Positions 8,022 through 16,156 of a DNA stretch of 56,116 nucleotides are shown here, piece by piece; the stretch's first letter is position 1, and each line of letters starts with the position of its first letter. The notes under the pieces were generated by a model, which saw nothing but the letters and a program-made list of their open reading frames with translations, searched no databases and had not been told where the DNA came from. The translations under genes and the position numbers were made by a program. The DNA is from DATAPD01 sp036265385 (GTDB lineage: Bacteria > Acidobacteriota > Terriglobia > Terriglobales > Acidobacteriaceae): positions 1-56,116 of the forward strand of contig DATAPD010000054.1 of the NCBI GenBank assembly GCA_036265385.1, given 5' to 3'.

Positions 8022-9020
8022 ATCCGGACCTATAACCTCTGTCTGCTCGGCTATGGCAATGTCAATCGAACCCTCGTCCGTCTTCTAAAGGACAAATCGG
8101 CCGAACTTAAACAACGACAAATCGACTACAAAATCACCGGCATCGCCTCCCGCCGCCTCGGATGGCTCGCAGATCACGCAGGCATTAACTTCGGGCCCGA
8201 CGGAATGCCCGTTTCTACCAAGTCGAAGTCATCGAATGTCCTAGATTGGTTGTCCGCTTCAAAAGCCGACATCCTGTTCGAAGCCACATCCCTCAACATC
8301 GACAACGGCCAGCCCGCCATCGACCACATACGAGCCGCGTTGGAGTTCGGCGCGCACGCCATTACGGCCAACAAAGGTCCCATTGTTTTCGCACACGAAG
8401 AACTCAGCGCACTCGCCAAACAAAAAGGCAGGCACTTCCTTTTTGAATCTACCGTCATGGACGGCGTTCCTATCTTCTCTCTCTGGGGACGCACTCTCCC
8501 CGCTGTTCGCCTGCTAGCGATTCGCGGCGTTCTCAACTCGACTACCAACGTCATGCTCACTGGAATGGAAGAAGGTCTGTCTTTCGACGACTCGCTGAAA
8601 CAGGCCCAGCAACTCGGCATTGCCGAAACCGACGCTTCTGCCGACATCGAAGGCTGGGATGCCACCGTCAAGCTCACAGCTCTAGTTAACGTACTCATGG
8701 GAGTCCGTCTGCATCCTCGTGATGTCGCTCGCCAGGGGATACAGAACCTCGCAGCGCAAGACGTTCGCAACGCACGCGCCGCAGGTCAGCCCTATAAACT
8801 CGTCTGTAGCGTGCGGCGGACTGAAATCGGCGTTGACGCCTTCGTCCGTCCCGAGCAAATTCCCTTCACTGATCCGCTCGCCTTAGTCACTGGCACATCT
8901 TCCATCGTCCAGTTCAAGACGGACGTTCTTCCCACGCTGACCATCACTGAGGAGAACCCCGGCGTCTACACGACCGCCTATGGAATGCTCGCCGATTTCA
9001 TTCGTGCGGTCGCCGAGTAG
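8022..9020 (+). CDS. hom: Homoserine dehydrogenase, apparent ATC start
   Basis: NAD(P)-dependent reduction of aspartate semialdehyde to homoserine, on the route to methionine and threonine. The frame from 8022 gives 332 residues: a Rossmann start (TYNLCLLGYGNVN), the ANKGP motif of the active-site region, GVLNSTTNVM, and a catalytic-domain segment with DIEGWDATVKLTALV. There is no C-terminal ACT domain, so it is the short form. The first ATG in frame (8205) would delete the whole dinucleotide-binding motif. No ATG, GTG or TTG lies upstream in frame, but ATC at 8022 sits 7 nt after AGGAG (8010-8014) and gives I/M-R-T-Y-N-L, exactly where relatives begin. ATC is therefore the likeliest start; a G-to-C change or a sequencing error are alternatives. 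It is not beside thrC or thrB. Confidence 0.85.
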   Translation: MRTYNLCLLGYGNVNRTLVRLLKDKSAELKQRQIDYKITGIASRRLGWLADHAGINFGPDGMPVSTKSKSSNVLDWLSASKADILFEATSLNIDNGQPAIDHIRAALEFGAHAITANKGPIVFAHEELSALAKQKGRHFLFESTVMDGVPIFSLWGRTLPAVRLLAIRGVLNSTTNVMLTGMEEGLSFDDSLKQAQQLGIAETDASADIEGWDATVKLTALVNVLMGVRLHPRDVARQGIQNLAAQDVRNARAAGQPYKLVCSVRRTEIGVDAFVRPEQIPFTDPLALVTGTSSIVQFKTDVLPTLTITEENPGVYTTAYGMLADFIRAVAE

Positions 9021-9024
9021 CTCT

Positions 9025-9550
9025 GCTGAAACTCACCAGGATCCAGATCTTCGACAGGTTAGGCACAAAGTCGGATTGAGGATTTGGGTGACGCAGCGCT
9101 TCAGCGCTGCGGTGAGTCATTCAAAAGTGGGGGCGGCTTTAGCCGCCGAGGTCAAAAGGCTCTCAAGGCAGCATCACAGGCGTCGAGGTGATGACATCTC
9201 TGCTGGAAAGACTCACCGGATACAGATCTTTGACGGGTTGCGCACAAAGTCGGGTCGAGAATTTCGGGTGGCGCAGCGCTTCAGCGCTGCGGTAAGTCAT
9301 TCAGCAGTTCTGGTGGCCTTAGCCGCTGCGGTCAAAAGGCTCCAAAGCCAGCATCACAGGCCGCAAAGTGATGACATCTCTGCTGGGAAGACTCAGCGGG
9401 ATCCAGATCTTCGACAGGTTGCGCACGAAGTCGGGTTTGAGGATTTTGGGTGGCGCGGCGCTTCAGCGCTGCGGTGAGTCATTCAAAAGGTATGGCGGCT
9501 TTAGCCGCTGAGGTCAGGATGCCCAGCATCACAGACTCCTAAAGTGATGA
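9025..9550. repeat. Three tandem ~180-bp units containing paired hairpins
   Basis: Three imperfect direct repeats fill the 570 bp between hom and the aminotransferase gene. The shared CAGATCTT word recurs at 9044, 9223 and 9404, giving periods of 179 and 181 bp. Each unit contains GCAGCGCTTCAGCGCTGC, a short hairpin, and then a GGCGGCTTTAGCCGCC-like hairpin, ending with AGCATCACAG and GTGATGACA. No plausible protein is encoded. A single inverted relative lies at 23970-24050. The structure suggests a duplicated REP/BIME-like or MITE-like element. Confidence 0.85.
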
Positions 9551-9590
9551 CAGATTCGCAAAAAGACTGCTAGTCTGACCATCGATTCCT

Positions 9591-10862
9591 ATGCCCACCG
9601 CTGAAAAACAAGTTGCCGCGCAGATCGACCTTTCCTGGGTGCGTTCCCAATTCCCTGCTCTCACACAAACCGTCAATGGATACCCCGTCGCTTTCCTCGA
9701 CGGCCCGGGCGGCACGCAAGTCCCGCAACGCGTCATCGACGCCATCAGCGACTATCTGCGACGCAACAACGCCAACACTGGCGGCGCGTACCACACCAGC
9801 CGCAACACTGACGCCATGATCGCCGGCGCCCGTTCCGCCATGGCGGACTTCCTCGGTTGCGATCCTGACGAGGTCGTTTTCGGATTCAACATGACCTCGT
9901 TGACGTACGCGATCAGCCGATCCATCGGTCGTGAACTGGAGCCCGCCGACGAAATTGTCCTCACTTATCTTGACCACGATGCGAACTTCTCCCCCTGGCG
10001 CGCCCTCGAAGAACGAGGCGTCAACCTGCGGATCGTGGAAGTCAACAAGTCTGACTGCACGCTCGACATGACGGATCTTGCGCGCAAGATCAACAGCCAC
10101 ACGAAGCTTGTCGCGGTTGGCTATGCCTCGAATGCAGTCGGAACCATCAACAATGTCAAAGAAGTTGTTCGTCTCGCTCGTGAAGCAGGTGCGCTCAGCT
10201 ACATCGACGCCGTTCATTACGCGCCTCACGGCCCGATCGACGTTCACGCGCTCGGCTGCGATTTCCTCGTCTGTTCGACTTACAAATTCTTCGGTCCGCA
10301 CATGGGTGTGCTCTACGGAAAGCGCGAGCACCTCACCCGTCTGCGCCCTTACAAGGTGCGCGCCAATACCGACAAAATTCCCAACTGCTGGGAATGGGGT
10401 ACGCTCAATCACGAGTGCATTGCAGGCATCACCGCCTGCGTCGACTACCTTGCCGACCTCGGCCGTAGCGTGAACCCAACCGTTGACACGCGCCGCGCCG
10501 CGATTCTCGCGGCTCACGAAGCAATACATCGTCACGAACGAATGCTGATGGAGAAGCTTCTCCCCGGTCTACTCGAAATTCCCGGCGTTAAGGTGTATGG
10601 AATTACCGATCCGCATCGCTACGATCAGCGCTGTCCGACATTCGCCGTGCGCATCGATGGACACACTCCGCTCCAACTCGCCACTAAGCTCGGTGAACGC
10701 GGATTCTTCACTTGGGATGGGAACTACTACGCAATCAATCTTTCAGAACAACTGGACGTAGAAAAAGATGGCGGCTTCCTGCGCATCGGCCTTGCTCACT
10801 ACAACACCATCGACGAAGTCGATCGCTTATTAGCCACCCTGCGCGAGATTGTAACTGAGTAG
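9591..10862 (+). CDS. Class V aminotransferase / cysteine desulfurase-like protein
   Basis: PLP-dependent fold-type I enzyme, most like the cysteine desulfurase-family group known from VC1184 (TIGR01976-like), not clearly SufS or IscS. The 423-residue chain has LDGPGGTQVPQRV near the N-terminus, NTGGAYHTS, the PLP aspartate/histidine region YIDAVHYAPHG, and the Schiff-base lysine K232 in STYKFFGPHMG. A catalytic cysteine loop like that of IscS is not obvious, so the sulfur-donor role is uncertain. There is no suf or isc gene beside it. The ATG has no clear Shine-Dalgarno sequence. It lies directly after the tandem repeat block. Confidence 0.83.
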   Translation: MPTAEKQVAAQIDLSWVRSQFPALTQTVNGYPVAFLDGPGGTQVPQRVIDAISDYLRRNNANTGGAYHTSRNTDAMIAGARSAMADFLGCDPDEVVFGFNMTSLTYAISRSIGRELEPADEIVLTYLDHDANFSPWRALEERGVNLRIVEVNKSDCTLDMTDLARKINSHTKLVAVGYASNAVGTINNVKEVVRLAREAGALSYIDAVHYAPHGPIDVHALGCDFLVCSTYKFFGPHMGVLYGKREHLTRLRPYKVRANTDKIPNCWEWGTLNHECIAGITACVDYLADLGRSVNPTVDTRRAAILAAHEAIHRHERMLMEKLLPGLLEIPGVKVYGITDPHRYDQRCPTFAVRIDGHTPLQLATKLGERGFFTWDGNYYAINLSEQLDVEKDGGFLRIGLAHYNTIDEVDRLLATLREIVTE

Positions 10863-10921
10863 CAGGAGCCGATGGTACGTTCACCAGATTATCGTAGGGA
10901 CGTAGCTTGCTACGTCCTCCG

Positions 10922-10976
10922 CCCATCCTGAAGCGGGAGCCTGAAGGCCAGAAGCTGAAGCCTGAGTCGTTTATTT
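10922..10976 (+). repeat. GAAGCCTGGAGCCTGA-type degenerate spacer repeat
   Basis: Near-copies of GAGCCTGAAG follow one another. The same word family recurs at 11791-11813, 11951-11987, 12451-12480 and 13525-13555, always in spacers of this 3-kb stretch. Confidence 0.55.
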
Positions 10977-10978
10977 CC

Positions 10979-11058
10979 GGCGTCATCCCGAACGCTCGCG
11001 CTTTTTCCAGCGAGCGGAGAGCCTGCCCTGAGCAAAGTCGAAGGGGATCTTGCGCGTT
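10979..11058 (+). repeat. Stem-loop repeat family A, copy 2 (long form)
   Basis: Head CGTCATCCCGAA; perfect stem CGCTCGC/GCGAGCG (10993-10999 and 11010-11016) with loop GCTTTTTCCA; then an extra GAGAGCCTGCCCTGAGCAAAG block before the GGGATCTTGCGCG tail. The 3' end touches the rpiA stop region. Confidence 0.75.
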
Positions 11059-11070
11059 GCGTTCCTGTCC

Positions 11071-11748
11071 TCAACGCGCGTCAATCTCCTCCACCGTATC
11101 TCCCCGTCCAATCAACGCCACACTCGCGAATCCGACAAACAATCCGTGCTCGACCACGCCCGGGATATCGCTCAACTGCCGACCAAGCAACCTCGGATCT
11201 GCAATCTTCCCAAACTCACAATCCAGAATGTGATTGCCTTCGTCCGTCACGTATGGCTTGCCGCCATCCATTCGCAGCTTCACGGCTGCACCCAATGCTT
11301 CAACCTTCGTTTGTACGATCACTAGCGCGAACCTGATCACCTCAACCGGCAGCGGAAACTTACCGAGAAAAGGCACTAATTTCGTCGAATCCCCTACCAC
11401 CACCATCTTTTTCGACGCGGACGCCACGATCTTCTCCCGCAACAATGCCCCGCCGCCACCTTTGATCAGCGACAAATTCGGATCGATCTCATCCGCTCCA
11501 TCAATGGTGACATCGATCGACGGATGCTCATCGAGTGTCGTCAGCGGGATCCCAAGGCTCGCCGCCAACTCCCGCGTCCGCACCGAAGTCGGGATCCCAA
11601 CGATCTTCAACCCAGCCTTCACGCGCTCCGCCAGCGCGCTCACCATATGGACAGCGGTACTCCCAGTTCCCAGTCCGACCACGTCACCGTCTTTTACAAA
11701 CCGGATGCTTGCCCGCCCCGCTAACTCTTTTTCGTTTTCATTCGCCAT
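11071..11748 (-). CDS. rpiA: Ribose 5-phosphate isomerase A
   Basis: Interconverts ribose 5-phosphate and ribulose 5-phosphate in the pentose phosphate pathway; cytoplasmic. The 225-residue length is normal. Diagnostic motifs are GLGTGSTA (residues 25-32), the catalytic DGADEID, KGGGGALLREK and the C-terminal DCEFGKI. No clear Shine-Dalgarno sequence precedes the ATG at 11746-11748. Both flanks hold family A hairpin repeats, copy 2 at its 3' side and copy 3 at its 5' side. Its product can supply PRPP, but no nucleotide gene is adjacent. Confidence 0.95.
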   Translation of the reverse strand: MANENEKELAGRASIRFVKDGDVVGLGTGSTAVHMVSALAERVKAGLKIVGIPTSVRTRELAASLGIPLTTLDEHPSIDVTIDGADEIDPNLSLIKGGGGALLREKIVASASKKMVVVGDSTKLVPFLGKFPLPVEVIRFALVIVQTKVEALGAAVKLRMDGGKPYVTDEGNHILDCEFGKIADPRLLGRQLSDIPGVVEHGLFVGFASVALIGRGDTVEEIDAR

Positions 11749-11818
11749 AATTTTTATTTCGCTGGAGCAACTGCGCTACAACACACTCGAAAGCTGAAGC
11801 CTGGAGCCTGAATCACAG

Positions 11819-11897
11819 CGTCACCCCGAACGCTCGCGCTTTTCCCGGCGAGCGGAGAGCCTGCCCTGAGCGAAGTCGAAGGGGATCTCGCGTGCAG
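11819..11897 (+). repeat. Stem-loop repeat family A, copy 3 (long form)
   Basis: Same architecture as copy 2, with the head altered to GTCACCCCGAA and loop GCTTTTCCCG between CGCTCGC (11831-11837) and GCGAGCG (11848-11854). The long CCTGCCCTGAGCGAAG block and GGGATCTCGCG tail are present. A GAAGCCTGGAGCC-type repeat precedes it. Confidence 0.75.
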
Positions 11898-11986
11898 CTT
11901 CTCAAATCCCCAACTGCAAACCAATAACCGACACGGCACCGGCGCGCAACGGCTGGAGCCTGAAGGCCGGAGCCTAGAGCCCGCAC

Positions 11987-12367
11987 CTACCGTGCCCCCA
12001 ACTCGATCAACACCAGGTACACCGCCAACGCGATTCCGAACACAGCCAAAATCACAGAGACCAGGTCGATCACGAAACCCGCCGGCTCGAACGTTCCCGT
12101 ATCGAGTTGCATTCGCGTCTTCCGATATCGCATCATCCCGGCAACAATCAGCAGCACGCCACCGATAATCGAGATCAGGCCCAGCCATGCAGTAATTCCG
12201 GGCGTAGTCGGCTTTCTGCCCTGCGCTTGCATCAATTCGCGGATCGCAATCGAGAACCGTCCAATCGCAAACCCGAACACAATGGTCGCTACCCCAGTCC
12301 GCACCCAGGCGAGAAACGTCCTTTCATTGGCAAGGTGATCGCGAGCGCGATTCGAGTTCTCTACCAT
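11987..12367 (-). CDS. DUF202 small integral membrane protein
   Basis: A 126-residue inner-membrane protein of the DUF202/YidH family; function unknown. The family's conserved start is clear (DHLANERTFLAWVRTGVA), followed by a first membrane helix, a polar loop (QAQGRKPTTPG), a second helix (GLISIIGGVLLIVAGMM), a YRKTR loop, and a third helix (DLVSVILAVFGIALAVYL). Length and topology match relatives. It sits between rpiA and the agmatinase gene on the same strand, but the spacers are 238 and 107 bp and full of repeats, so an operon is doubtful. Confidence 0.85.
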   Translation of the reverse strand: MVENSNRARDHLANERTFLAWVRTGVATIVFGFAIGRFSIAIRELMQAQGRKPTTPGITAWLGLISIIGGVLLIVAGMMRYRKTRMQLDTGTFEPAGFVIDLVSVILAVFGIALAVYLVLIELGAR

Positions 12368-12474
12368 CAGCTCAAGAGAAGCCGCTCATTATTCCACAGA
12401 GCCACTGTAAGGCCCAGCCATAATGCCATTCGCTGACGCACGGTCCATAGGAACTGGAGCCCGAAGCCTGGAGC

Positions 12475-13308
12475 CTACACCAGCATTTTTCCCAACGTCT
12501 CTTTCAGGATCTTCGCCGCGACCGCCGCTGTCACATGCGAAACATCCTGCGCCGGATTGAATTCGACTATATCCGCTCCCACGATCCGTCCTCCGATCGC
12601 GTGCAGATACGAAATCGCTTCTCGCACGCTCATGCCGCCGGGCTCGCGGTGTGAAATCCCCGGCGCGAACGCCGGATCCAGCACATCCATATCGAATGAG
12701 ATGTACACCGGCCCCGAAACTTTCATTCGATCGAGCGCTGGCAACTGCCGCATCTCGATCACTTCCGCACCGAATCGCTTGGCCTGTTCTCGCTGATGAC
12801 CAGTCAACGCGCGAATTCCAACCTGAATCAACCTCTCGGCATACTTTTGTTCCATGATGCGCGCGAACGGACACGCGTGAGACATCCGGTTCCCTTCGAG
12901 CTCGTCATACAAATCCGGATGCGCATCGAAATGAATGACCGTCAGCTTCGGAATGCGTCTTCCGAATGCCGCCACAATCGGAAGCGTGATGGAATGATCT
13001 CCGCCCAACGAAATCGGACGATACCCAAGATCAATCAGTTTCCCAACTTCCTGCTCGATGCACGCAAATGCATTCTGCAGCGAGAATTTGAGATTTCCCG
13101 CATCGTGGAAGGTTCCCGAGACTCCAAGGTCCACGCCCAACTCAGTCCAGTAATTGGACGAACTTGAGTGCAGCGCCGACCGGATCTCCCACGGCGCTCC
13201 GGCCGATCCCCGCAGATACGACGAGTTCGCATCGAACGGAATTCCAAGAATCGCTGGTGTCCCCGGAGTAACAGCTCTGGAAGTTGATGCCTTGTCATTC
13301 GAGGTCAT
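12475..13308 (-). CDS. Agmatinase/arginase-family ureohydrolase
   Basis: Binuclear manganese ureohydrolase removing urea from a guanidino compound (agmatine, arginine or similar). All six metal ligands are present: H105 (GGDHS), D128, H130 and D132 (HFDAHPDLYDE), and D206 and D208 (SFDMDVLDP). The start at 13308 is chosen over 13323 because GGGAG (complement of 13315-13320) lies at proper distance, giving 277 residues. The sequence is closer to SpeB-like agmatinases than to classical arginase, but substrate cannot be fixed. No polyamine or arginine genes are adjacent. Confidence 0.88.
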   Translation of the reverse strand: MTSNDKASTSRAVTPGTPAILGIPFDANSSYLRGSAGAPWEIRSALHSSSSNYWTELGVDLGVSGTFHDAGNLKFSLQNAFACIEQEVGKLIDLGYRPISLGGDHSITLPIVAAFGRRIPKLTVIHFDAHPDLYDELEGNRMSHACPFARIMEQKYAERLIQVGIRALTGHQREQAKRFGAEVIEMRQLPALDRMKVSGPVYISFDMDVLDPAFAPGISHREPGGMSVREAISYLHAIGGRIVGADIVEFNPAQDVSHVTAAVAAKILKETLGKMLV

Positions 13309-13437
13309 GGGAATCTCCCTCATCTCAGATCGTTATCACATTGCAATCCCGCGGTCATCGTCATCCATCACACAAACGCGTTCGGGATCAATAACACTCC
13401 AGCCCCGCGCTGGCATGATCTGCCATTTCTATTAAAA

Positions 13438-13515
13438 GGCGATCCCGAAGCCGCGCGTTCCTACAGCGCGGCGGAGAGCCTCCCTGAGCGAAGTCGAAGG
13501 GGATCTCGCGCGCAA
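13438..13515 (+). repeat. Stem-loop repeat family A, copy 4 (long form)
   Basis: Perfect stem GCCGCGC/GCGCGGC (13450-13456 and 13466-13472) around a 9-nt loop GTTCCTACA. The head is shortened to GATCCCGAA, and the CCTCCCTGAGCGAAG block and GGGATCTCGCGCG tail are kept. It lies in the 296-bp divergent gap between the agmatinase and sucA genes. A GAAGCCTGGAGCC-type repeat follows at 13525-13555. Confidence 0.75.
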
Positions 13516-13604
13516 CGCTCCTCGCTCAAGCCTGGAGCCCGAAGTCTGTAGACCAACCCTGCACCCTGACGCCTGCCCCCCGCATCCTTTATTCTAGTAA
13601 GGGT

Positions 13605-16097
13605 ATGCCCAAGCACAATTCTCAGCCTGCCAGCTCTTCTGGCACCGCAGTCATGAAACTACCCAGTGAGCGGGAACAGATTTTTGAACTCTTCCGCCGC
13701 TGGGGATATGTCGAAGCCAAGCTCGACCCGCTCGGATTCCTCCGCCCGCAACCTCATCCGGAGCTTCCGACCGAAGGCGAAATCGCCCAGGAAGCCCGTC
13801 GCATTTATTGCGGCAGCATCGGCGTCGAATTTTCGCACATTACTGATCCGGCCCGCCGCCGTTGGCTCACCGACCACATGGAAGCCAAGCCCGCGTCAGT
13901 CGATCAGCCGCGTATTCTCGATTTCCTGATTCGCGCGGAACTCTTCGAACAGGTGCTTCACCAGCGCTATCTCGGCAGCAAACGATTCTCCCTCGAAGGC
14001 AGCACGGCGCTCCTGCCTTTTCTAGACGAACTCCTCGATGCCGCCGGCAGCCAAGGCGCACTTGAACTCGTCATGGGCATGAGTCATCGCGGGCGCCTCA
14101 ACGTCATCGTCCACATCGCTCAGCGTAAACCCGAGGAGGTCTTCGCCGAATTCGAAGATGTCGATCCGCGCAGCGTGCTCGGCAGCGGCGACGTGAAGTA
14201 CCACATCGGTGCAACCGGCGAGTACACAACCAAAAGCGGCGCGAAGATTCACATCCACCTCGCGTCGAACCCAAGCCATCTGGAAGCGGTCGATCCAGTC
14301 ACGGTCGGCCGCACGCGAGCGAAACAGGATCGTGACGGCAAAGACGGTAAAAAGAAATTTTTGCCATTGCTCGTTCACGGCGACGCCGCGTTCGCCGGAC
14401 AAGGTATTACCGCCGAAACCATGAATTTCGCCGACCTCCTCGGTTATACCGTGGGCGGAACGGTTCACGTCATCGTAAACAACCTGCTCGGCTTTACCAC
14501 TCCTTCTCGCGAAGAGCATTCTTCGCGTTTCTCCGCCCAACTGGCGCGTCGCCAATCGATTCCAATCTTCCACGTGAACTCAGAAGATGTGGACGCCGTC
14601 GTCCGGGTCGCCCGTCTCGCCACCGACTATCGCTACCGTTTCGGCACCGACGTTGTTATTGATCTCATCGGCTATCGCCGCCATGGACACTCCGAAGTCG
14701 ACGACGCCACCATTACTCAGCCGCTCATGTATAAGGCCATCAAAGAGCGTCCGCCGCTCTGGGAAATTTACGCCGAGCACGCGGGTATCGAGAACGTTGC
14801 AGAAAAAGTCGAAGCCGTCCGCAACGCCTTTGCCGAAGCGCACAAGCGCGCTCCGAGCATCACCAAAAAACAGTTGCTGCGCGTATTGCCGGACTACTGG
14901 GATAACTATTTCGGCGGCCGCTACAAGCCAGAATACGAAGTCGAAACCGGACTCACGCGCGAAGAGCTTTCCGAAATCACAGCTAAGCTCACCTCTTATC
15001 CCGCGGGCTTCCATATTCACCCCAAAGTAAAGAAATTGCTTGAGCAGCGGTCGGAAATGGGAAATGGCAAACGCGACGTTGACTACGGCATGGCGGAAGC
15101 GCTCGCCTTCGGCAGTCTGGTCAAAGCGGGTATTCCAGTTCGCATGAGTGGACAGGACAGCCGCCGCGGTACCTTCAACCAGCGCCACTCCGTGCTCATC
15201 GATATCGAAAATGAGAAGGAGTACGTGCCGCTGCAGAACGTCGCCGAAGGCCAGGCACGCTGCGAAATCTACAACTCACCGCTATCCGAAGCCGGCGTAA
15301 TGGGCTTTGAATACGGATACAGCCGTGACTATCCTGAAACTCTTGTTCTGTGGGAAGCGCAGTTCGGCGACTTTGCTAACGTCGCGCAAGCTGTCATCGA
15401 TCAGTTCGTCGTCGCCGGAGAGGACAAATGGAACCTGCTCTCCGGCTTGGTCCTGCTCTTGCCGCACGGCCACGAAGGACAGGGTCCGGAGCACTCCAGT
15501 TCGCGCATCGAGCGTTATTTGCAATTGGCCGCGCGCGACAATATCCAACTCTGCCAGCCTTCCAACGCAGCGCAATATTTCCACATGCTCCGTCGCCAGG
15601 GGCTCCGAAGGTGGCGCAAACCGCTCATCGTGTTCACGCCGAAGAGCATGTTGCGCAATCCAGAAGCGTCGTCGCCCATCGAAGACTTCACGCACTCGCG
15701 ATTCTTGCCCGTCGTGCCTGACGAGACTGTAACCGACGCCGAACGCGTTCTCGTGTGCACAGGCAAAATCGGTCACGAACTGAACCTCGAGCGCAAGAAG
15801 CGCAAAGACACGACTACCGCAATCGTCTTTGTCGATCAGCTGTATCCATTCCCCGAGAAAGAACTGCAGGCGGAGTTCGCGCGGCATTCGTCTGCGCGCG
15901 ACATCGTGTGGGTGCAGGAGGAGCCGGCCAACATGGGAGCGCTCTTCTACATGCTGCCGCGCCTACGCCACGTCGCCGGGGAACGATCTGTTTTGTCCGT
16001 GAAGCGCTCGGCCAGCCCGGCACCATCAACCGGCTCAGCCAAAGCCCACGAACTCGAACAGAAAACACTGATTACGCTCGCGTTCACGAAAAACTAG
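13605..16097 (+). CDS. sucA: 2-oxoglutarate dehydrogenase E1 component
   Basis: Thiamine diphosphate-dependent decarboxylating subunit of the 2-oxoglutarate dehydrogenase complex in the TCA cycle. At 830 residues it is about 100 shorter than the E. coli protein, the deficit being at the N-terminus, which here starts with a short Ser-rich leader and then EREQIFELFRRWGYVEAKLD. Core motifs are intact: LEGSTALLPFLDELL, VMGMSHRGRLNV, HGDAAFAGQGI with H258, VIVNNLLGFTT, YRRHGHSEVDD, and SGQDSRRGTFNQRHSVL in the pyrimidine-binding half. No sucB or lpd is adjacent, so the E2 and E3 genes must lie elsewhere. A substrate close to 2-oxoglutarate (2-oxoadipate, for example) is possible but less likely. 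Confidence 0.93.
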   Translation: MPKHNSQPASSSGTAVMKLPSEREQIFELFRRWGYVEAKLDPLGFLRPQPHPELPTEGEIAQEARRIYCGSIGVEFSHITDPARRRWLTDHMEAKPASVDQPRILDFLIRAELFEQVLHQRYLGSKRFSLEGSTALLPFLDELLDAAGSQGALELVMGMSHRGRLNVIVHIAQRKPEEVFAEFEDVDPRSVLGSGDVKYHIGATGEYTTKSGAKIHIHLASNPSHLEAVDPVTVGRTRAKQDRDGKDGKKKFLPLLVHGDAAFAGQGITAETMNFADLLGYTVGGTVHVIVNNLLGFTTPSREEHSSRFSAQLARRQSIPIFHVNSEDVDAVVRVARLATDYRYRFGTDVVIDLIGYRRHGHSEVDDATITQPLMYKAIKERPPLWEIYAEHAGIENVAEKVEAVRNAFAEAHKRAPSITKKQLLRVLPDYWDNYFGGRYKPEYEVETGLTREELSEITAKLTSYPAGFHIHPKVKKLLEQRSEMGNGKRDVDYGMAEALAFGSLVKAGIPVRMSGQDSRRGTFNQRHSVLIDIENEKEYVPLQNVAEGQARCEIYNSPLSEAGVMGFEYGYSRDYPETLVLWEAQFGDFANVAQAVIDQFVVAGEDKWNLLSGLVLLLPHGHEGQGPEHSSSRIERYLQLAARDNIQLCQPSNAAQYFHMLRRQGLRRWRKPLIVFTPKSMLRNPEASSPIEDFTHSRFLPVVPDETVTDAERVLVCTGKIGHELNLERKKRKDTTTAIVFVDQLYPFPEKELQAEFARHSSARDIVWVQEEPANMGALFYMLPRLRHVAGERSVLSVKRSASPAPSTGSAKAHELEQKTLITLAFTKN

Positions 16098-16119
16098 TGC
16101 GCGGCAAGGTCGATTGTCG

Positions 16120-16138
16120 AGCCGGCGACTTGCCGGCT
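16120..16138. repeat. GC-rich hairpin AGCCGGC-GACTT-GCCGGCT
   Basis: A perfect 7-bp inverted repeat with a 5-nt loop in the 59-bp gap between converging sucA and the unknown gene. There is no T-run, so it may be a REP-like hairpin or a factor-assisted terminator. Confidence 0.5.
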
Positions 16139-16156
16139 ACCTGCTCGACACCGGCG

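Noticed and set aside
8205..9020. ATG at 8205 as start of homoserine dehydrogenase
   Set aside because: It would remove the GYGNV dinucleotide-binding segment that is coded in frame just upstream.
9025..9550. CRISPR array
   Set aside because: Repeat units of 180 bp that differ throughout, no constant short repeat with unique spacers, and no cas genes.
16120..16138. Intrinsic terminator of sucA
   Set aside because: The stem is good but no T-run follows on either strand; kept only as a hairpin repeat.
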